Shown in pieces: positions 6,762-14,912 of a stretch of DNA of 35,614 nucleotides. The translations under genes were made by a program, and so were the position numbers. The notes beneath the pieces were generated by a model. It saw nothing but the letters and a program-made list of their open reading frames with translations, made no database searches and was not told where the DNA came from. Position 1 is the stretch's first letter. Every line of letters starts with the position of its first letter. This stretch comes from Deltaproteobacteria bacterium (GTDB taxonomy: Bacteria > Desulfobacterota > DSM-4660 > Desulfatiglandales > HGW-15), in contig JAGVAP010000146.1 of NCBI GenBank assembly GCA_020060215.1, positions 1 through 35,614 of the forward strand. Direction: 5' to 3'.

Positions 6762-7814
6762 CTATCCAGGTCCGCCAGAGACCGGCGATTCGGCAATTGA
6801 GTGGAACGGGAGCCACCCTTCGATGCCGCCGGCGGAGCCGGACACGACCACGATCACCCTGCACTTCTTCAGGATACGGCTCGATGCGTCCTCGTCCTTG
6901 ATCTCCCTTGCATCGGCCTCGCTGATGACGAGGTTCGTCTTCTTCAGACCCTGGACCTGCGCCACATCCTTCACGATGTACTTGGCCTGCCTCTTTCGCT
7001 CCACCTTTTCCTCGGCAAAGGCCGGCGAAGGGCCGAACAGGCGGGCAAGCCCTTCGGGTCCCACACGGCCCAAAGCTGCCATGAGCTCTTCCTTCGACCT
7101 GTCCGTGACGACGTACCTGGCCATCCCCTTCTGCACCACCGAAGATTCATCGACCGTGTCGATGTCCGACAGGGTCTCCCCTCTCTCGCTCACGATCTTC
7201 GGGAAGAGGGCCGGCCGGACCGTGTTCCCACGGCCGAGGCCGCGCGCATCCAGGACCAGCCACGTCGCCTCTTCATCCTCCTGCCCTGATCCTCCTGTCC
7301 TTGCAGAATCCTTCCCCTGAGCGGAGCCGGAGCGGAGGTGGGGCAGGATCTCCCGGGTCAATCCCTGCACTCCCTTCATGGGGGCGCGATAGGTGACGCG
7401 ATAGAAAGGCTCCTTCCCCTCTTGGACGAACTCCTCGCCGAAGGGCTCGTACCGGACCAGGGCCCTTATCCGGATGACGCTCTTCTCCTTCTCCAGGTCC
7501 CCCAGGGTTCGCGCATCATCCACCCTCAACCCCGAGGCGACCTGGAGGATCGCGCTCAACGCGCCTGCCTGGGCGACTTTCAGGGCCCGGGCCTTGGATC
7601 CTGCATTGAGGTGCGGATATCCTTTGCCTGTCCCATAAAAGAAGCCGTTGTCCCAGTCGATCCTGCCTTCCGGAAAGGTTTCGATGAACGGCCGGAATCC
7701 GCCGCTCCCGGCGAGGGAGACTAAAACGAACAGGCAGACGAGCCACGACGACCACAGGACATGTCGCGCCGGGTTAAACGGCGCGAACGATGGGTTCCGC
7801 TTCGCTCCACCCAT
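6762..7814 (-). CDS. LPP20-like envelope protein
   Basis: The region after the N-terminal hydrophobic segment reads ETFPEGRIDWDNGFFYGTGK, then ARALKVAQAGALSAILQVASGL, the layout of LPP20/FlgP-like outer-membrane proteins (a strand-turn ending in GxGxP followed by an alanine-rich helix). The rest is beta-rich, including a repeated V(I)(V)KD-type stretch near the C-terminus (AKYIVKDVAQVQGLKKTNLV). The signal peptide is WLVCLFVLVSLAGSGG; the Cys in it is not in a clean lipobox. The start is uncertain: the frame is open to 7967, but upstream sequence is simple repeat, and the ATG chosen (7814) lies inside the palindromic repeat. It sits between the FlgT-like gene and the cyclase gene and is probably co-expressed with both. 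Known relatives act in outer-membrane ring or surface assemblies; the exact role here is inferred. Confidence 0.7.
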   Translation of the reverse strand: MGGAKRNPSFAPFNPARHVLWSSWLVCLFVLVSLAGSGGFRPFIETFPEGRIDWDNGFFYGTGKGYPHLNAGSKARALKVAQAGALSAILQVASGLRVDDARTLGDLEKEKSVIRIRALVRYEPFGEEFVQEGKEPFYRVTYRAPMKGVQGLTREILPHLRSGSAQGKDSARTGGSGQEDEEATWLVLDARGLGRGNTVRPALFPKIVSERGETLSDIDTVDESSVVQKGMARYVVTDRSKEELMAALGRVGPEGLARLFGPSPAFAEEKVERKRQAKYIVKDVAQVQGLKKTNLVISEADAREIKDEDASSRILKKCRVIVVVSGSAGGIEGWLPFHSIAESPVSGGPG

Positions 7815-7819
7815 CCTAC
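7789..7819. repeat. Palindromic repeat family member (copy 2)
   Basis: GATGGGTTCCGCTTCGCTCC followed by ACCCATCCTAC matches the copies at 4213-4244 and 35017-35047 almost base for base. It overlaps the presumed start codon of the LPP20-like gene, so that gene's N-terminus may have been rewritten by the repeat. Confidence 0.7.
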
Positions 7820-7890
7820 AATGCCGCTGTACCGACGTGAGCAACGACCGCAGGAGGCACGATGAGAGAAAAACGTGTCGGCGGGGGGAT

Positions 7891-7945
7891 GTTTGTTGGC
7901 TGCGGGTTGCGGGTGGCGGGTCGTTGGCTGCAGGTTGCTTCTTGT
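7891..7945. repeat. Degenerate tandem short repeat
   Basis: The stretch is built from variations of GGCTGCGGGTTGC/GGCTGCAGGTTGC in tandem. Similar degenerate heptamer-like tracts occur at 4534-4558, 11972-12055 and 17707-17736. It explains the meaningless protein frame upstream of the LPP20-like gene. Confidence 0.55.
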
Positions 7946-8051
7946 TTGTCGATGGACGAGGTTCCATTTCGGCTTTTCAGGCGCCTCCCCAGGTGATCGG
8001 CCATTTTCGCAGGTAAACGCTCTGAGGCTCCGTGTCCTCTGTGAGAGACAA

Positions 8052-9185
8052 CTATTTCCTGATTCCCAATTCGATCGTGTTCGCCTGCAGGCCCCTGATC
8101 TCCGCCCCCGGGTTTTTCATGGCGCCGATCTTTTCCGCAAGCTCCTGGATGGGGCCCTGATAGGCCACCTCCACGAGGGCGTGCCCTCCCTGAAAGTTCC
8201 TGACCTGGACCGCAGTCACGCCGCGGATCTTGGCTAACCCTTGCTTGAAGCGGGTCAGGTCGTTGAAGGAGATCCCGGAGACCTCCAGCTGATAGCTGCC
8301 GGCCTGGAACACGTCCCTTCTCCACCTCTCCAGGACCCCGGCCACCATCTCGTCGGCCAGCTCCGCCGTCGCATCCTCGAGAGGCTGGAATGCGCCTTCC
8401 CCGGACGGTGGCCTGGTCTTGTACCCCGAGAAGAGGACCTTGGCCGTGTCCGTCTCCAGGGCCTTCGCCCGGATCTCGTTCGAGAAGAAACGGGTATTCC
8501 GGCCGTAGACCATCCTCTGATCGGAAAAGGTGCGCCGCACATCCACGTCGACGAGGATCTCGGCCCCGAAATCCCTTGCCATCTTTCCCGCCCGGGTCGG
8601 GTCGCCCCTCAGCAGCAGAGCTTCGAGCTCCTTCTTGCGGCCGACCTGCCCTGCGTCGACGACCTGGAACCCCTTCTGCATGAGGATACTCTCGATCTGG
8701 TTCTCCGCATTCCGGCTTCCTTCCAGGGCAACGGCCATGTATTCGCTGCTGCTCGTCTCGCGGCTGTAAACGACCACCATGACCCGGGGGTTCTGCTTCT
8801 TCCGGATGAGGAGCCCGATGGACTCCAGGTCGGACGAGAGCTTCCCCATCTTCACGAGGGCGGAGACCTTCACCTCGTAGAGGTCGTCTCTTGCGCCCTC
8901 GGCCACCACCTTGTAGCCCTGGATGTACCCCTTGCTCTCCGTGAAGATCCGCTCTTCCACCAGCTTCTGCTGCTCCACCGTAAGCTCGGCGGTCACGAAG
9001 GTCCCGACCCCCTGCTCGACGGCCTTCCTCAAGGCGTCGTTGATCGCCTCGTCCCTCGCCCTGGACGACTTGCCGTCCGCCACCCCCGTCGCGCTGACTT
9101 CTTTGGCATCCCCCTGCGCGGCCGCACCGGCTGCTGCACAGAACAGGAGGAGGAATGCCAAGCCAAGGGCAAACGTATGTCGCAT
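8052..9185 (-). CDS. FlgT-like exported protein
   Basis: The 377-residue product starts with a Sec signal peptide (MRHTFALGLAFLLLFCAAAG, cleavage likely after AAA). Residues about 22-125 match the N-terminal pattern of flagellar-assembly-T-like and related envelope proteins: VSATGVADGKSSRARDEAI, an alanine-rich helix with AVEQGVGTFV, then a strand region (YIQGYKVVAEG, YEVKVSALVKMG). The middle (about 130-330) is a mixed alpha/beta domain (MVVVYSRET ... GFQVVDAGQV) as in the central FlgT region. ATG 9185 was preferred to the in-frame ATG at 9224 because it starts directly at the signal peptide; neither has a good ribosome site. Its upstream end lies close behind the CsgG-like gene (stop 9229). 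No flagellar genes are in the window, so the complex may not be flagellar. Confidence 0.7.
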   Translation of the reverse strand: MRHTFALGLAFLLLFCAAAGAAAQGDAKEVSATGVADGKSSRARDEAINDALRKAVEQGVGTFVTAELTVEQQKLVEERIFTESKGYIQGYKVVAEGARDDLYEVKVSALVKMGKLSSDLESIGLLIRKKQNPRVMVVVYSRETSSSEYMAVALEGSRNAENQIESILMQKGFQVVDAGQVGRKKELEALLLRGDPTRAGKMARDFGAEILVDVDVRRTFSDQRMVYGRNTRFFSNEIRAKALETDTAKVLFSGYKTRPPSGEGAFQPLEDATAELADEMVAGVLERWRRDVFQAGSYQLEVSGISFNDLTRFKQGLAKIRGVTAVQVRNFQGGHALVEVAYQGPIQELAEKIGAMKNPGAEIRGLQANTIELGIRK

Positions 9186-9228
9186 CGGAAATCTCAAGAA
9201 TGGGCCTCCCATGGGCCGACACATGCCC

Positions 9229-10149
9229 CTATTCCGGTCTCATGATCGTCATGCCCTTGTTGATTCCGGCGCCCTCGGTAATCTTGCAGATGGCGATCTT
9301 TTCCTTGGTGGAGACCACCTCGATCATGCCGGTCTTCTCGATCGTCTGGTCCAGAAGCTCGCCGGTCTTGGGGTCCCTCAGGACCTCCACCTTGCCCACC
9401 TGAAAGGCCTGGCCGACGCTCACCCCTTCCCTGCTGCCCCGGTTGATGTAGACCTTGTCCCCCTTCACCATGACGACCTCCCCGGTCCACGGGATCTCGG
9501 GGATCTTGGAGATGATGAAGGCGACACCCTCATCCACCGCCTGCTCCACGGCCTTCCCGGCGTTCGTCTTTCTGAAGCCTCCGATGTCCCCGGAGAATCC
9601 CCCCTTTGAGAGCCCGAGAGAGAGCCCGGTTTCAGAGACCTTGCCGTAGCACTTCTTGGACGCCACGACCTGGCCCGTGCTCGAGTCGACCACGTAGAGC
9701 ACCGTGTTGATCTCGGCCATGCTCCCGCCGGCGCCGATCCGGAACCCGCCGATCCCGATGCCGCCGCCCCCTCCCTCAGTGGAATCCGCGAAATGGGTGA
9801 TGTCCCCCTTGATGAGGAGCTGAGCCGGGGTGATCTGGCCTGTGACCACCGTCTTCCCCCCTCCTGCGGCCCTGCCGCTGGCGGCGAGATCCTGCTCTTC
9901 CATGGCCTCCTGCCTCATGTCCTTCTCCCCCAGGACGATGAATTTCCCGGTCTGCAACAGACTGTCCGTCAGGACCGCGCCCCAGGCGTCCCCCAGATCC
10001 CATTGTCCTGACCAGTTCGATCGATTCTGGAATTTGGAAACCATGATGCTGTACCGGAGCCCCCCATCGGCCCCAAAGGATGGAAGGGCGGGGCTCAGCA
10101 TCGCAACCAAGAACAGAACGGCTAACGCGGCAGGCATCCTCCGTTGCAT
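9229..10149 (-). CDS. CsgG/HfaB-family protein, non-lipidated
   Basis: The 306-residue protein carries a signal peptide (MQRRMPAALAVLFLVAML, cleavage near SFG-AD). It then shows the CsgG pattern: YSIMVSKFQNRSNW, GDAWGAVLTDSLLQTGKFIVLGEKD, VVTGQI and a glycine-rich loop before a strand with STGQVVASKKCYG. Residues about 225-306 form an extra beta-barrel-like domain (GEVVMVKGDKVYINRGSREG ... GQAFQVGKVEVL) seen in FlgT C-termini. No lipobox cysteine is visible, unlike classical CsgG, so it may be periplasmic. AAGGAGG lies six bases before ATG 10149. It is the first gene of the minus-strand envelope group. Family assignment is good; whether it forms a secretion pore is not known. Confidence 0.8.
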   Translation of the reverse strand: MQRRMPAALAVLFLVAMLSPALPSFGADGGLRYSIMVSKFQNRSNWSGQWDLGDAWGAVLTDSLLQTGKFIVLGEKDMRQEAMEEQDLAASGRAAGGGKTVVTGQITPAQLLIKGDITHFADSTEGGGGGIGIGGFRIGAGGSMAEINTVLYVVDSSTGQVVASKKCYGKVSETGLSLGLSKGGFSGDIGGFRKTNAGKAVEQAVDEGVAFIISKIPEIPWTGEVVMVKGDKVYINRGSREGVSVGQAFQVGKVEVLRDPKTGELLDQTIEKTGMIEVVSTKEKIAICKITEGAGINKGMTIMRPE

Positions 10150-10190
10150 TTCATCCTCCTTTATGGTTATTTCCTTTTCAAGCGAGCAAA

Positions 10191-10217
10191 GCTATATTAA
10201 GTTTCGTTCAAAGTCAA
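10191..10217 (-). promoter_or_regulatory. Possible sigma-70 promoter of the CsgG-like operon
   Basis: On the minus strand TTGACT (10217-10212) is followed after 15 bases by TATAGC (10196-10191), 42 bases before the start codon. The -35 is good and the -10 fair, but the spacer is shorter than the usual 16-18. The region is A+T-rich relative to its surroundings. Confidence 0.35.
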
Positions 10218-10415
10218 ATAAGACTGACCTTTTCAGGAGTGCAGGGACGATCAACGCGCGTGGGCCCCGTCCGTGGCCTGTGCGACTGGATTCCGGCCTT
10301 GCGGAAATGACGAAGGTGAGGTCTCCGGGCGTGTCCTGTCGTTCCGGCGCAGGCCGGAGTCTGATCGGGTTTGACGTCCCGCTCCCAAGGATTTCCCTGT
10401 CATCGGCCGATTGAT

Positions 10416-11189
10416 ATGAAACTCGAAAACATCGCCATAGTGCTGGTCGAATCCCAGATCCCGGAAAACATCGGCGCCGCAGCCCGCGCCATGAGCAATA
10501 TGGGTCTGAGGCGGCTGATCCTGGTCAACCCGGAGAACTGCGATCTCTACCGCGTCCTCAAGATGGCCACCGGCACCTCCGCAGACATCGTGGAGGAGAT
10601 GGAATACCACACCGATCTGCGTGAGGCTCTCGGCCCTTTTGAATACGTGGTGGGAACGACCGCCCGGACCGGCTCGCACAGGCCGGCGATGACCGACCCC
10701 CGGAGGCTTGCCGGAGACCTGATCTCGGTCGCCGAAAACAACCGTGCTGCAATCCTCTTCGGCCCCGAGGATCGGGGGCTCTCCAATGAGCACCTCCGAT
10801 ACTGCCAGACCATCGTGACCATCCCCACCGCCTCTTTTGCGTCCCTGAACCTGGCGCAGGCGGTCATGGTGGTGTGTTACGAACTTTTCCTCGCGAGCGC
10901 GACCCCGTCCACGGACAGCCTCCCGCGCCTCGCCAACCGGTTCGAGCTGGAGGGGATGTATCAGCATCTCGGGGATGTTCTCATGAAGATCGGGTTCATC
11001 AACCCGCAAAACCCAGAGCACTGGATGCTGAATGTGCGCAGGTTCCTGTCGAGGCTGCCGCTCAGGGCGAGGGAGGTCAGGATCGTGAGGGGCGTCTGCA
11101 GGCAGATCGACTGGTACACGGAGCAGCTGGAGAAATTCCGAAACACCCGGCAGGAGAATTCTTCCTGCCGCAGTTCCGCAATCAAATGA
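10416..11189 (+). CDS. trmJ: tRNA (cytidine/uridine-2'-O-)-methyltransferase TrmJ
   Basis: The 257-residue protein is a SPOUT-class RNA methyltransferase that uses S-adenosylmethionine to methylate the 2'-OH at position 32 of tRNAs in TrmJ relatives. All three SpoU motifs are visible: ENIGAAARAMSNMGL near the N-terminus, AILFGPEDRGLSNEHL (motif 2) and IPTASFASLNLAQAV (motif 3). A C-terminal helical extension (about 160-257, with NPEHWMLNVRRFLSRLPL) is the TrmJ-specific tail. The start is ATG 10416 (MKLENIAIVLVES); the frame is open 45 bases further up but that segment is non-homologous. It stands alone, divergent from the CsgG operon, with no clear promoter or strong ribosome site. The last codons overlap a short inverted repeat. 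Confidence 0.93.
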   Translation: MKLENIAIVLVESQIPENIGAAARAMSNMGLRRLILVNPENCDLYRVLKMATGTSADIVEEMEYHTDLREALGPFEYVVGTTARTGSHRPAMTDPRRLAGDLISVAENNRAAILFGPEDRGLSNEHLRYCQTIVTIPTASFASLNLAQAVMVVCYELFLASATPSTDSLPRLANRFELEGMYQHLGDVLMKIGFINPQNPEHWMLNVRRFLSRLPLRAREVRIVRGVCRQIDWYTEQLEKFRNTRQENSSCRSSAIK

Positions 11190-11233
11190 CACGAACGTGT
11201 CCAACAGTGGCTCTGTCATGACCGTATCGTCAT
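11188..11233 (+). promoter_or_regulatory. Two short inverted repeats upstream of a response regulator
   Basis: GACACG-AA-CGTGTC (11188-11201) is a perfect 14-base inverted repeat overlapping the trmJ stop. ATGAC-CGTATC-GTCAT (11218-11233) is a second one 38 bases before the response-regulator start. Neither is followed by a T-run, so they are more likely protein-binding sites or chance than terminators. Confidence 0.3.
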
Positions 11234-11270
11234 AACATTTGTCGTATCATCCTATAGGGGAGGAACAATC

Positions 11271-11759
11271 ATGCCGGAAAAAGATCTACTGGAAGGGAAA
11301 CGGGTTCTGATCGTGGACGACGAGCCGGATGTGCTGGAGGTCCTCGAAAGCCTGCTTTCAATGTGCCAGGTCACGAAGGCAGGCACGTTCGAGACCGCCC
11401 GCGATCTCATGGAGTCGCAGCCGTTCGACATAGCCATCCTGGACATCATGGGGGTGGACGGGTACAAGCTCCTGGAGATTGCCAAGGACAAGGGCATCAT
11501 CCCGGTGATGCTCACCGCCCATGCCCTCAGCGTGGACGACACCATCCGGTCCTACAAAGGGGGGGCGGCCTCTTACCTCCCCAAGGACAAGATGACCGAC
11601 ATCGACGGCTTCCTTCGCGACATCCTGGAGGCCAAGGAACAGGGCAAGAGTGGGTGGTGGCGCTGGCTGGACAAGCTGTCGTCCTATTATGAAAGAAAGT
11701 TCGGGCCCGATTGGAAGGACAAGGACAAGGATTTCTGGCGCAACTTCCCTTCGTGGTGA
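11271..11759 (+). CDS. Orphan single-domain response regulator (copy 1)
   Basis: The 162-residue protein is a receiver domain (about 9-128) with a C-terminal tail. The acidic pocket D16/D17, phospho-acceptor D58 (AILDIMGVDG), T82 and K105 (YLPKDK) are all present, so it should accept phosphate. Residues 130-162 form a tail rich in Trp, Tyr and charge (KLSSYYERKFGPDWKDKDKD) with no DNA-binding motif. No histidine kinase is nearby. GGGGAGG is well placed before ATG 11271. Its paralogue at 17786-18274 has the same length, the same key residue positions and the same FGPxW tail; I infer a role as phospho-relay partner or protein-binding regulator. Confidence 0.88.
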   Translation: MPEKDLLEGKRVLIVDDEPDVLEVLESLLSMCQVTKAGTFETARDLMESQPFDIAILDIMGVDGYKLLEIAKDKGIIPVMLTAHALSVDDTIRSYKGGAASYLPKDKMTDIDGFLRDILEAKEQGKSGWWRWLDKLSSYYERKFGPDWKDKDKDFWRNFPSW

Positions 11760-11870
11760 GCTGCGGTAGGCGTAGGGTGAGTAGGCAGTAGGGAGCGCGG
11801 AGCAACAAAACCCCGGCTCCGCTGCGGGGACATTTATAAACGTTGGCAACGCCGCGGGGTCTGGTGGCAT

Positions 11871-11888
11871 GGACAAACTCGTTTGTCC
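11871..11888. repeat. Palindrome with GGACAAAC arms
   Basis: GGACAAAC and GTTTGTCC are perfect inverted arms around TC. A longer relative with the same TGGACAA...TTGTCCA ends lies at 14692-14733, so this is a second small palindromic repeat family in the window. Confidence 0.5.
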
Positions 11889-11971
11889 GTGGGACTCAGG
11901 GGCGCCCGCACGGGAAAGCAGAGCCTGTCCATGGCACCACAACATCAGTCGCAGGGCGCACTGCCCAGGCT

Positions 11972-12055
11972 GGTTTCAGGTTTCAGTGTTCAGGGTTCAG
12001 GTGTCAGGAATCGATAATTTCCGTGCTGACACCCGAAACCTGATACCTGACTCCC
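11972..12055. repeat. Degenerate CAGGTTTCAG-type tract
   Basis: Short units such as TTTCAGG, TTCAGTG, TTCAGGG and TGTCAGG follow one another, and the right end carries the inverse (CGAAACCTGATACCTGA). Similar low-complexity tracts sit between other genes in the window. Confidence 0.5.
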
Positions 12056-12086
12056 TGTAAGTTTCCTCCTGATCAATCTTGCCGCC

Positions 12087-12911
12087 TCATCGGCAAGCGG
12101 CCCTACTCTCCTCCAGAAACGCGTCGATCAGCTTTCTCGAGATGCTGATCCTGTCCGGTATGGCGGGGAGGCTGTCGGCCTCGAACCATCCCGCCTCGAC
12201 GATCTCCTCCCCGTCGATCCTGATCTCTCCCCCCGCATACTCCGCCGTGAATGCCACCATCAGCGAGTTGGGGAACGGCCACGACTGACTGCCGAAGTAC
12301 CGGATCGATTTCACCTCGACCCCGACCTCCTCCCTGACCTCCCTCTGGACACATTCTTCCATGGACTCTCCCGGCTCAACGAATCCGGCCAGGACGCTGT
12401 ACAGGCCTTCCGGGAACCGGGGGGCCCTCGCGAGGAGGATCCGCCTCCCCCTTCGAACCGCGACGATCATCGCCGGCGACATCCGGGGGAAGGCGGCCAG
12501 GCCGCACGCCGGACAGATCTTCGCCCTCTCTTCCCGCTTGTCTTCAGTCGGCCCGCCGCAGCGTCCGCAGTACTGGTGGTTCCGTTCGAACTCCAGGATC
12601 TGGAAGGAGCGACCGGCCACGCGGAAGAACTCTTCGTCCACGGCCCCGAAGAGATGTCTCAGACCGACCAGGGACCAGCCTTCGGGCAGTTCGGCCCCGG
12701 GCCCGATTTCTCCGATCCGGCAAGGGACTTCGTCGAGCGCGCCGAGATAGATGGTTCGCATGGGTTCAAGACCGATGGCGGATAAATCCTGCACCAGAGG
12801 CAGCCTTGCCTCGGCAGGGGTGGTCTTCACGAGGATCTTCTGTCCGGAGAAGATGAACCACCACGCAGGCCCGGGCCCCGGCGGAGGATGCGAGGAGGCT
12901 ACGAAACGCAC
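12087..12911 (-). CDS. nudC: NAD(+) diphosphatase NudC
   Basis: The 274-residue Nudix hydrolase cleaves NAD(H) to nicotinamide mononucleotide and AMP; relatives also remove NAD caps from RNA. Zinc ligands are CGRCGG and CPACG (about residues 115-140). The Nudix box is complete (GFVEPGESMEECVQREVREE, followed by VGV), and the NudC-specific SQSWPFPNS follows it. The N-terminal region (about 1-110) is the weakly conserved NudC N-domain. The start at 12911 overlaps the end of the PLP decarboxylase gene (12899) by 13 bases, so the two are translated from one message. With nadA close by, this groups NAD turnover and synthesis. Confidence in the family is high. Confidence 0.95.
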   Translation of the reverse strand: MRFVASSHPPPGPGPAWWFIFSGQKILVKTTPAEARLPLVQDLSAIGLEPMRTIYLGALDEVPCRIGEIGPGAELPEGWSLVGLRHLFGAVDEEFFRVAGRSFQILEFERNHQYCGRCGGPTEDKREERAKICPACGLAAFPRMSPAMIVAVRRGRRILLARAPRFPEGLYSVLAGFVEPGESMEECVQREVREEVGVEVKSIRYFGSQSWPFPNSLMVAFTAEYAGGEIRIDGEEIVEAGWFEADSLPAIPDRISISRKLIDAFLEESRAACR

Positions 12912-14638
12912 CGGCCCTGCTCCTGTTGACCCCGTCCCGCAAAGGCGCGGTCCCCGTTCAGGGCCTTCCGATAGGCGGGCTCAAACTCCGGCCAAAGCTC
13001 CATTCCGAGGCGGTTCTGGGTCTCGACGATCTCTTCGAGGATCCTTCGATCGGTGAGGGGATTGATCAGGCACGCCCGCAGGACCGTGACGTTCTGGGGC
13101 CGATAACGGGTGGATTCAAGGGTGGTCCGGGAGACGAACGTCGTGTCATCCAGTCGCAGGGCCTTGTGCAGCTTGATGTTGAGGGCATTGACGATGTGGT
13201 TGACCTTCCGGATCTTCTTGTGGACTTCTCGTTTCTCTTCCTCATCGAGGCTACCCGTGGTGCGCCAGCAGTTCAACTGCTCCCTCACGGTCCGTGGCAC
13301 GAAACGGTAGATGAGGATGAAGAGCTCCGGTGTGTTGAGGACCTCGAAATTCCCCCGGTGCTCGAGGATCTCCTGAAACGAGTCGGTGTTGTCCTTTGCG
13401 CTCTTGAGGAGGAGGCTGTATCCGTCGCGGCCGATGATCTTCAACGCGGCCCACGGCTTGAGGGTATCGAAGGGCCGGGACCCTTCGATGGTAAACCTTC
13501 CCGTGTCCACGGAATTCCTGCGGATCACGTATTGGGACGTCTGCTTGATCAGGTGGAGGTCCTTTTCATTCCTGAACAGGATCATGCCCATGGCCATGGG
13601 GCAGTAGAGGAGCTTGTGCGCGTCTATGCAGACCGAATCGGCGGTCTCGATGCCCTCAAAAAGCGGGCGGTACTCGTCCACCAGGAGCGCCGCCCCGCCC
13701 CATGCGGCATCCACGTGGAAGTGGGCGCCCACCGAGTGTGCGACTTCTCCCATTCTCCGCAGGTCATCCACGGCCCCCGTTTCCGTGTTCCCCGCAATGC
13801 CCACGATCGAGATGATCTTGGCCTTCCTCTTCCCCCTGCCGGCCTGCAGGGAGTCGACCTTCCGGCTCAACCCCCGCAAGTCCATCCGATGGTTGGAGTC
13901 CGCCGGGATCATGATCACATTCTGCTCGCCGATGCCCAGCACGCTCGCCGCCTTCCGGATGGAGTAGTGCCCCCTCGCCGACACCAGGATGACGCCCCGG
14001 TCGTACCCGTAGTGGCGAAGACCCTTTTCCATACCGGCGTCCCGTACGCCGGGAAACGTCGCGGAAGAAGGGAATGCCTTCTCCCTCGCAACCATCAGGG
14101 CGGTCAGATTGGAGAGGGTGCCCCCCGAGGTCACGTTCCCGAGGGCGACCCGGGGGTTCTGCATGTTCCGCTGATAGTAGCTCTCGGAGCGGCCATAGAC
14201 GAGCCGGTGAAACCATGCAACCAGCTCCCGCTCTACGAAGCTCGAGGCCTTGGCCGTTTCGATCTTGACCTGGTTCTGATTGAGCGCCGCGATGATCATC
14301 TCCAGGAGGATCATGAAGTAAGGCACGGCGCTCGTCATGTGACCGACGTAGTAGGGGCTCCCGACCTTCACGGAATGGGCCGCCACCTTCTGCTTGATCT
14401 CCGCAAGCACATCCTTGATCAGGTGAGGATCCTCGGGCGCGGCCGTCTCGTCGAAGATGCGGCTGAGTTCGGGAAGGGTGATGCTGCTGTGGATCCCCCC
14501 CCTCTCCTTGAAGAAATCATGGATCATCTCCAGGAGCTCATGCCCGAATTCAATGAACTTGTCCGGCGAATCGGGCATGATGAAAAGTTTCCGGAGATAC
14601 TCGAAACTGGATATGATTTCCTTTTTCTCGGCGCTCAT
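12899..14638 (-). CDS. PLP-dependent decarboxylase, PanP-like (probable aspartate 1-decarboxylase)
   Basis: The 579-residue group II decarboxylase has the PLP-binding lysine in DAHKLLYCPM, the cofactor aspartate in HVDAAWGG, the phosphate-binding GNVTSGGTLSN and the late RFTIEGSRPFDTLK stretch. Overall length and the opening SSFEYLRKLFIMPDSPDKF most resemble the PanP family, which makes beta-alanine for pantothenate/CoA in bacteria lacking PanD; glutamate or tyrosine decarboxylase activity cannot be excluded from sequence alone. ATG 14638 is preferred because homology starts there. The frame is open to 14698 across a hairpin repeat. Its end overlaps nudC. The 275 bases between it and nadA contain two hairpin repeats, so it may have its own promoter. 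Confidence 0.75.
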   Translation of the reverse strand: MSAEKKEIISSFEYLRKLFIMPDSPDKFIEFGHELLEMIHDFFKERGGIHSSITLPELSRIFDETAAPEDPHLIKDVLAEIKQKVAAHSVKVGSPYYVGHMTSAVPYFMILLEMIIAALNQNQVKIETAKASSFVERELVAWFHRLVYGRSESYYQRNMQNPRVALGNVTSGGTLSNLTALMVAREKAFPSSATFPGVRDAGMEKGLRHYGYDRGVILVSARGHYSIRKAASVLGIGEQNVIMIPADSNHRMDLRGLSRKVDSLQAGRGKRKAKIISIVGIAGNTETGAVDDLRRMGEVAHSVGAHFHVDAAWGGAALLVDEYRPLFEGIETADSVCIDAHKLLYCPMAMGMILFRNEKDLHLIKQTSQYVIRRNSVDTGRFTIEGSRPFDTLKPWAALKIIGRDGYSLLLKSAKDNTDSFQEILEHRGNFEVLNTPELFILIYRFVPRTVREQLNCWRTTGSLDEEEKREVHKKIRKVNHIVNALNIKLHKALRLDDTTFVSRTTLESTRYRPQNVTVLRACLINPLTDRRILEEIVETQNRLGMELWPEFEPAYRKALNGDRAFAGRGQQEQGRCVS

Positions 14639-14691
14639 AAAATCAAATGGTATCCTATCCGGGACTAGCTGCCGGCCCTGAATGGGTGCCA

Positions 14692-14733
14692 TGGACAAGC
14701 TCCTCCGGCCTCACGGCCGGACGAGTTTGTCCA
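14692..14733. repeat. Hairpin repeat with TGGACAA ends
   Basis: TGGACAAGCTCCTCCGGCC and GGCCGGACGAGTTTGTCCA pair at 17 of 19 positions around a TCAC loop. It belongs with the palindrome at 11871-11888. It lies just upstream of the PLP decarboxylase start and inflates that gene's apparent frame. Confidence 0.6.
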
Positions 14734-14864
14734 CGCCATCGAACTTCGATCCGGAATCAGCGCTGTCAAATCGCCCTCGATCCCCCCTATCGGTGCAACA
14801 TCTCCCTGAGTCTTTTCCCAACATTCCATTTAATCCAGTACTCCGTTTCTTTCTTCACCCTTCT

Positions 14865-14883
14865 CCCCCTTTTCTAAAGGGGG
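14865..14883. repeat. C/G-rich hairpin downstream of nadA
   Basis: CCCCCTTT-TCT-AAAGGGGG is a perfect inverted repeat within a longer purine/pyrimidine-skewed stretch. It lies about 30 bases after the nadA stop, but no T-run follows on the minus strand, so a role as intrinsic terminator is doubtful. Confidence 0.4.
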
Positions 14884-14912
14884 GGGGCAGGGGGGATTTT
14901 CCTGCATTCAGA

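Larger units (their letters stand above)
11760..12086. other. Intergenic stretch, repeats only
   Basis: No credible gene is visible between the convergent response-regulator and nudC genes. It holds the palindrome GGACAAAC-TC-GTTTGTCC (11871-11888) and a degenerate tract of TTCAGG/TTTCAG-like units (11972-12055), part of which is inverted (TCAGGTTTC ... GAAACCTGA). A short inverted repeat CTTGCCG/CGGCAAG overlaps the nudC stop but lacks a T-run. Confidence 0.6.

Noticed and set aside
12080..12110. Terminator hairpin at the end of nudC
   Set aside because: CTTGCCG/CGGCAAG overlaps the stop codon and is followed by ATTGATC rather than a T-run.
14865..14883. Intrinsic terminator after nadA
   Set aside because: The hairpin is perfect, but no T-run follows on the minus strand and it sits in a C/G homopolymer-rich repeat.
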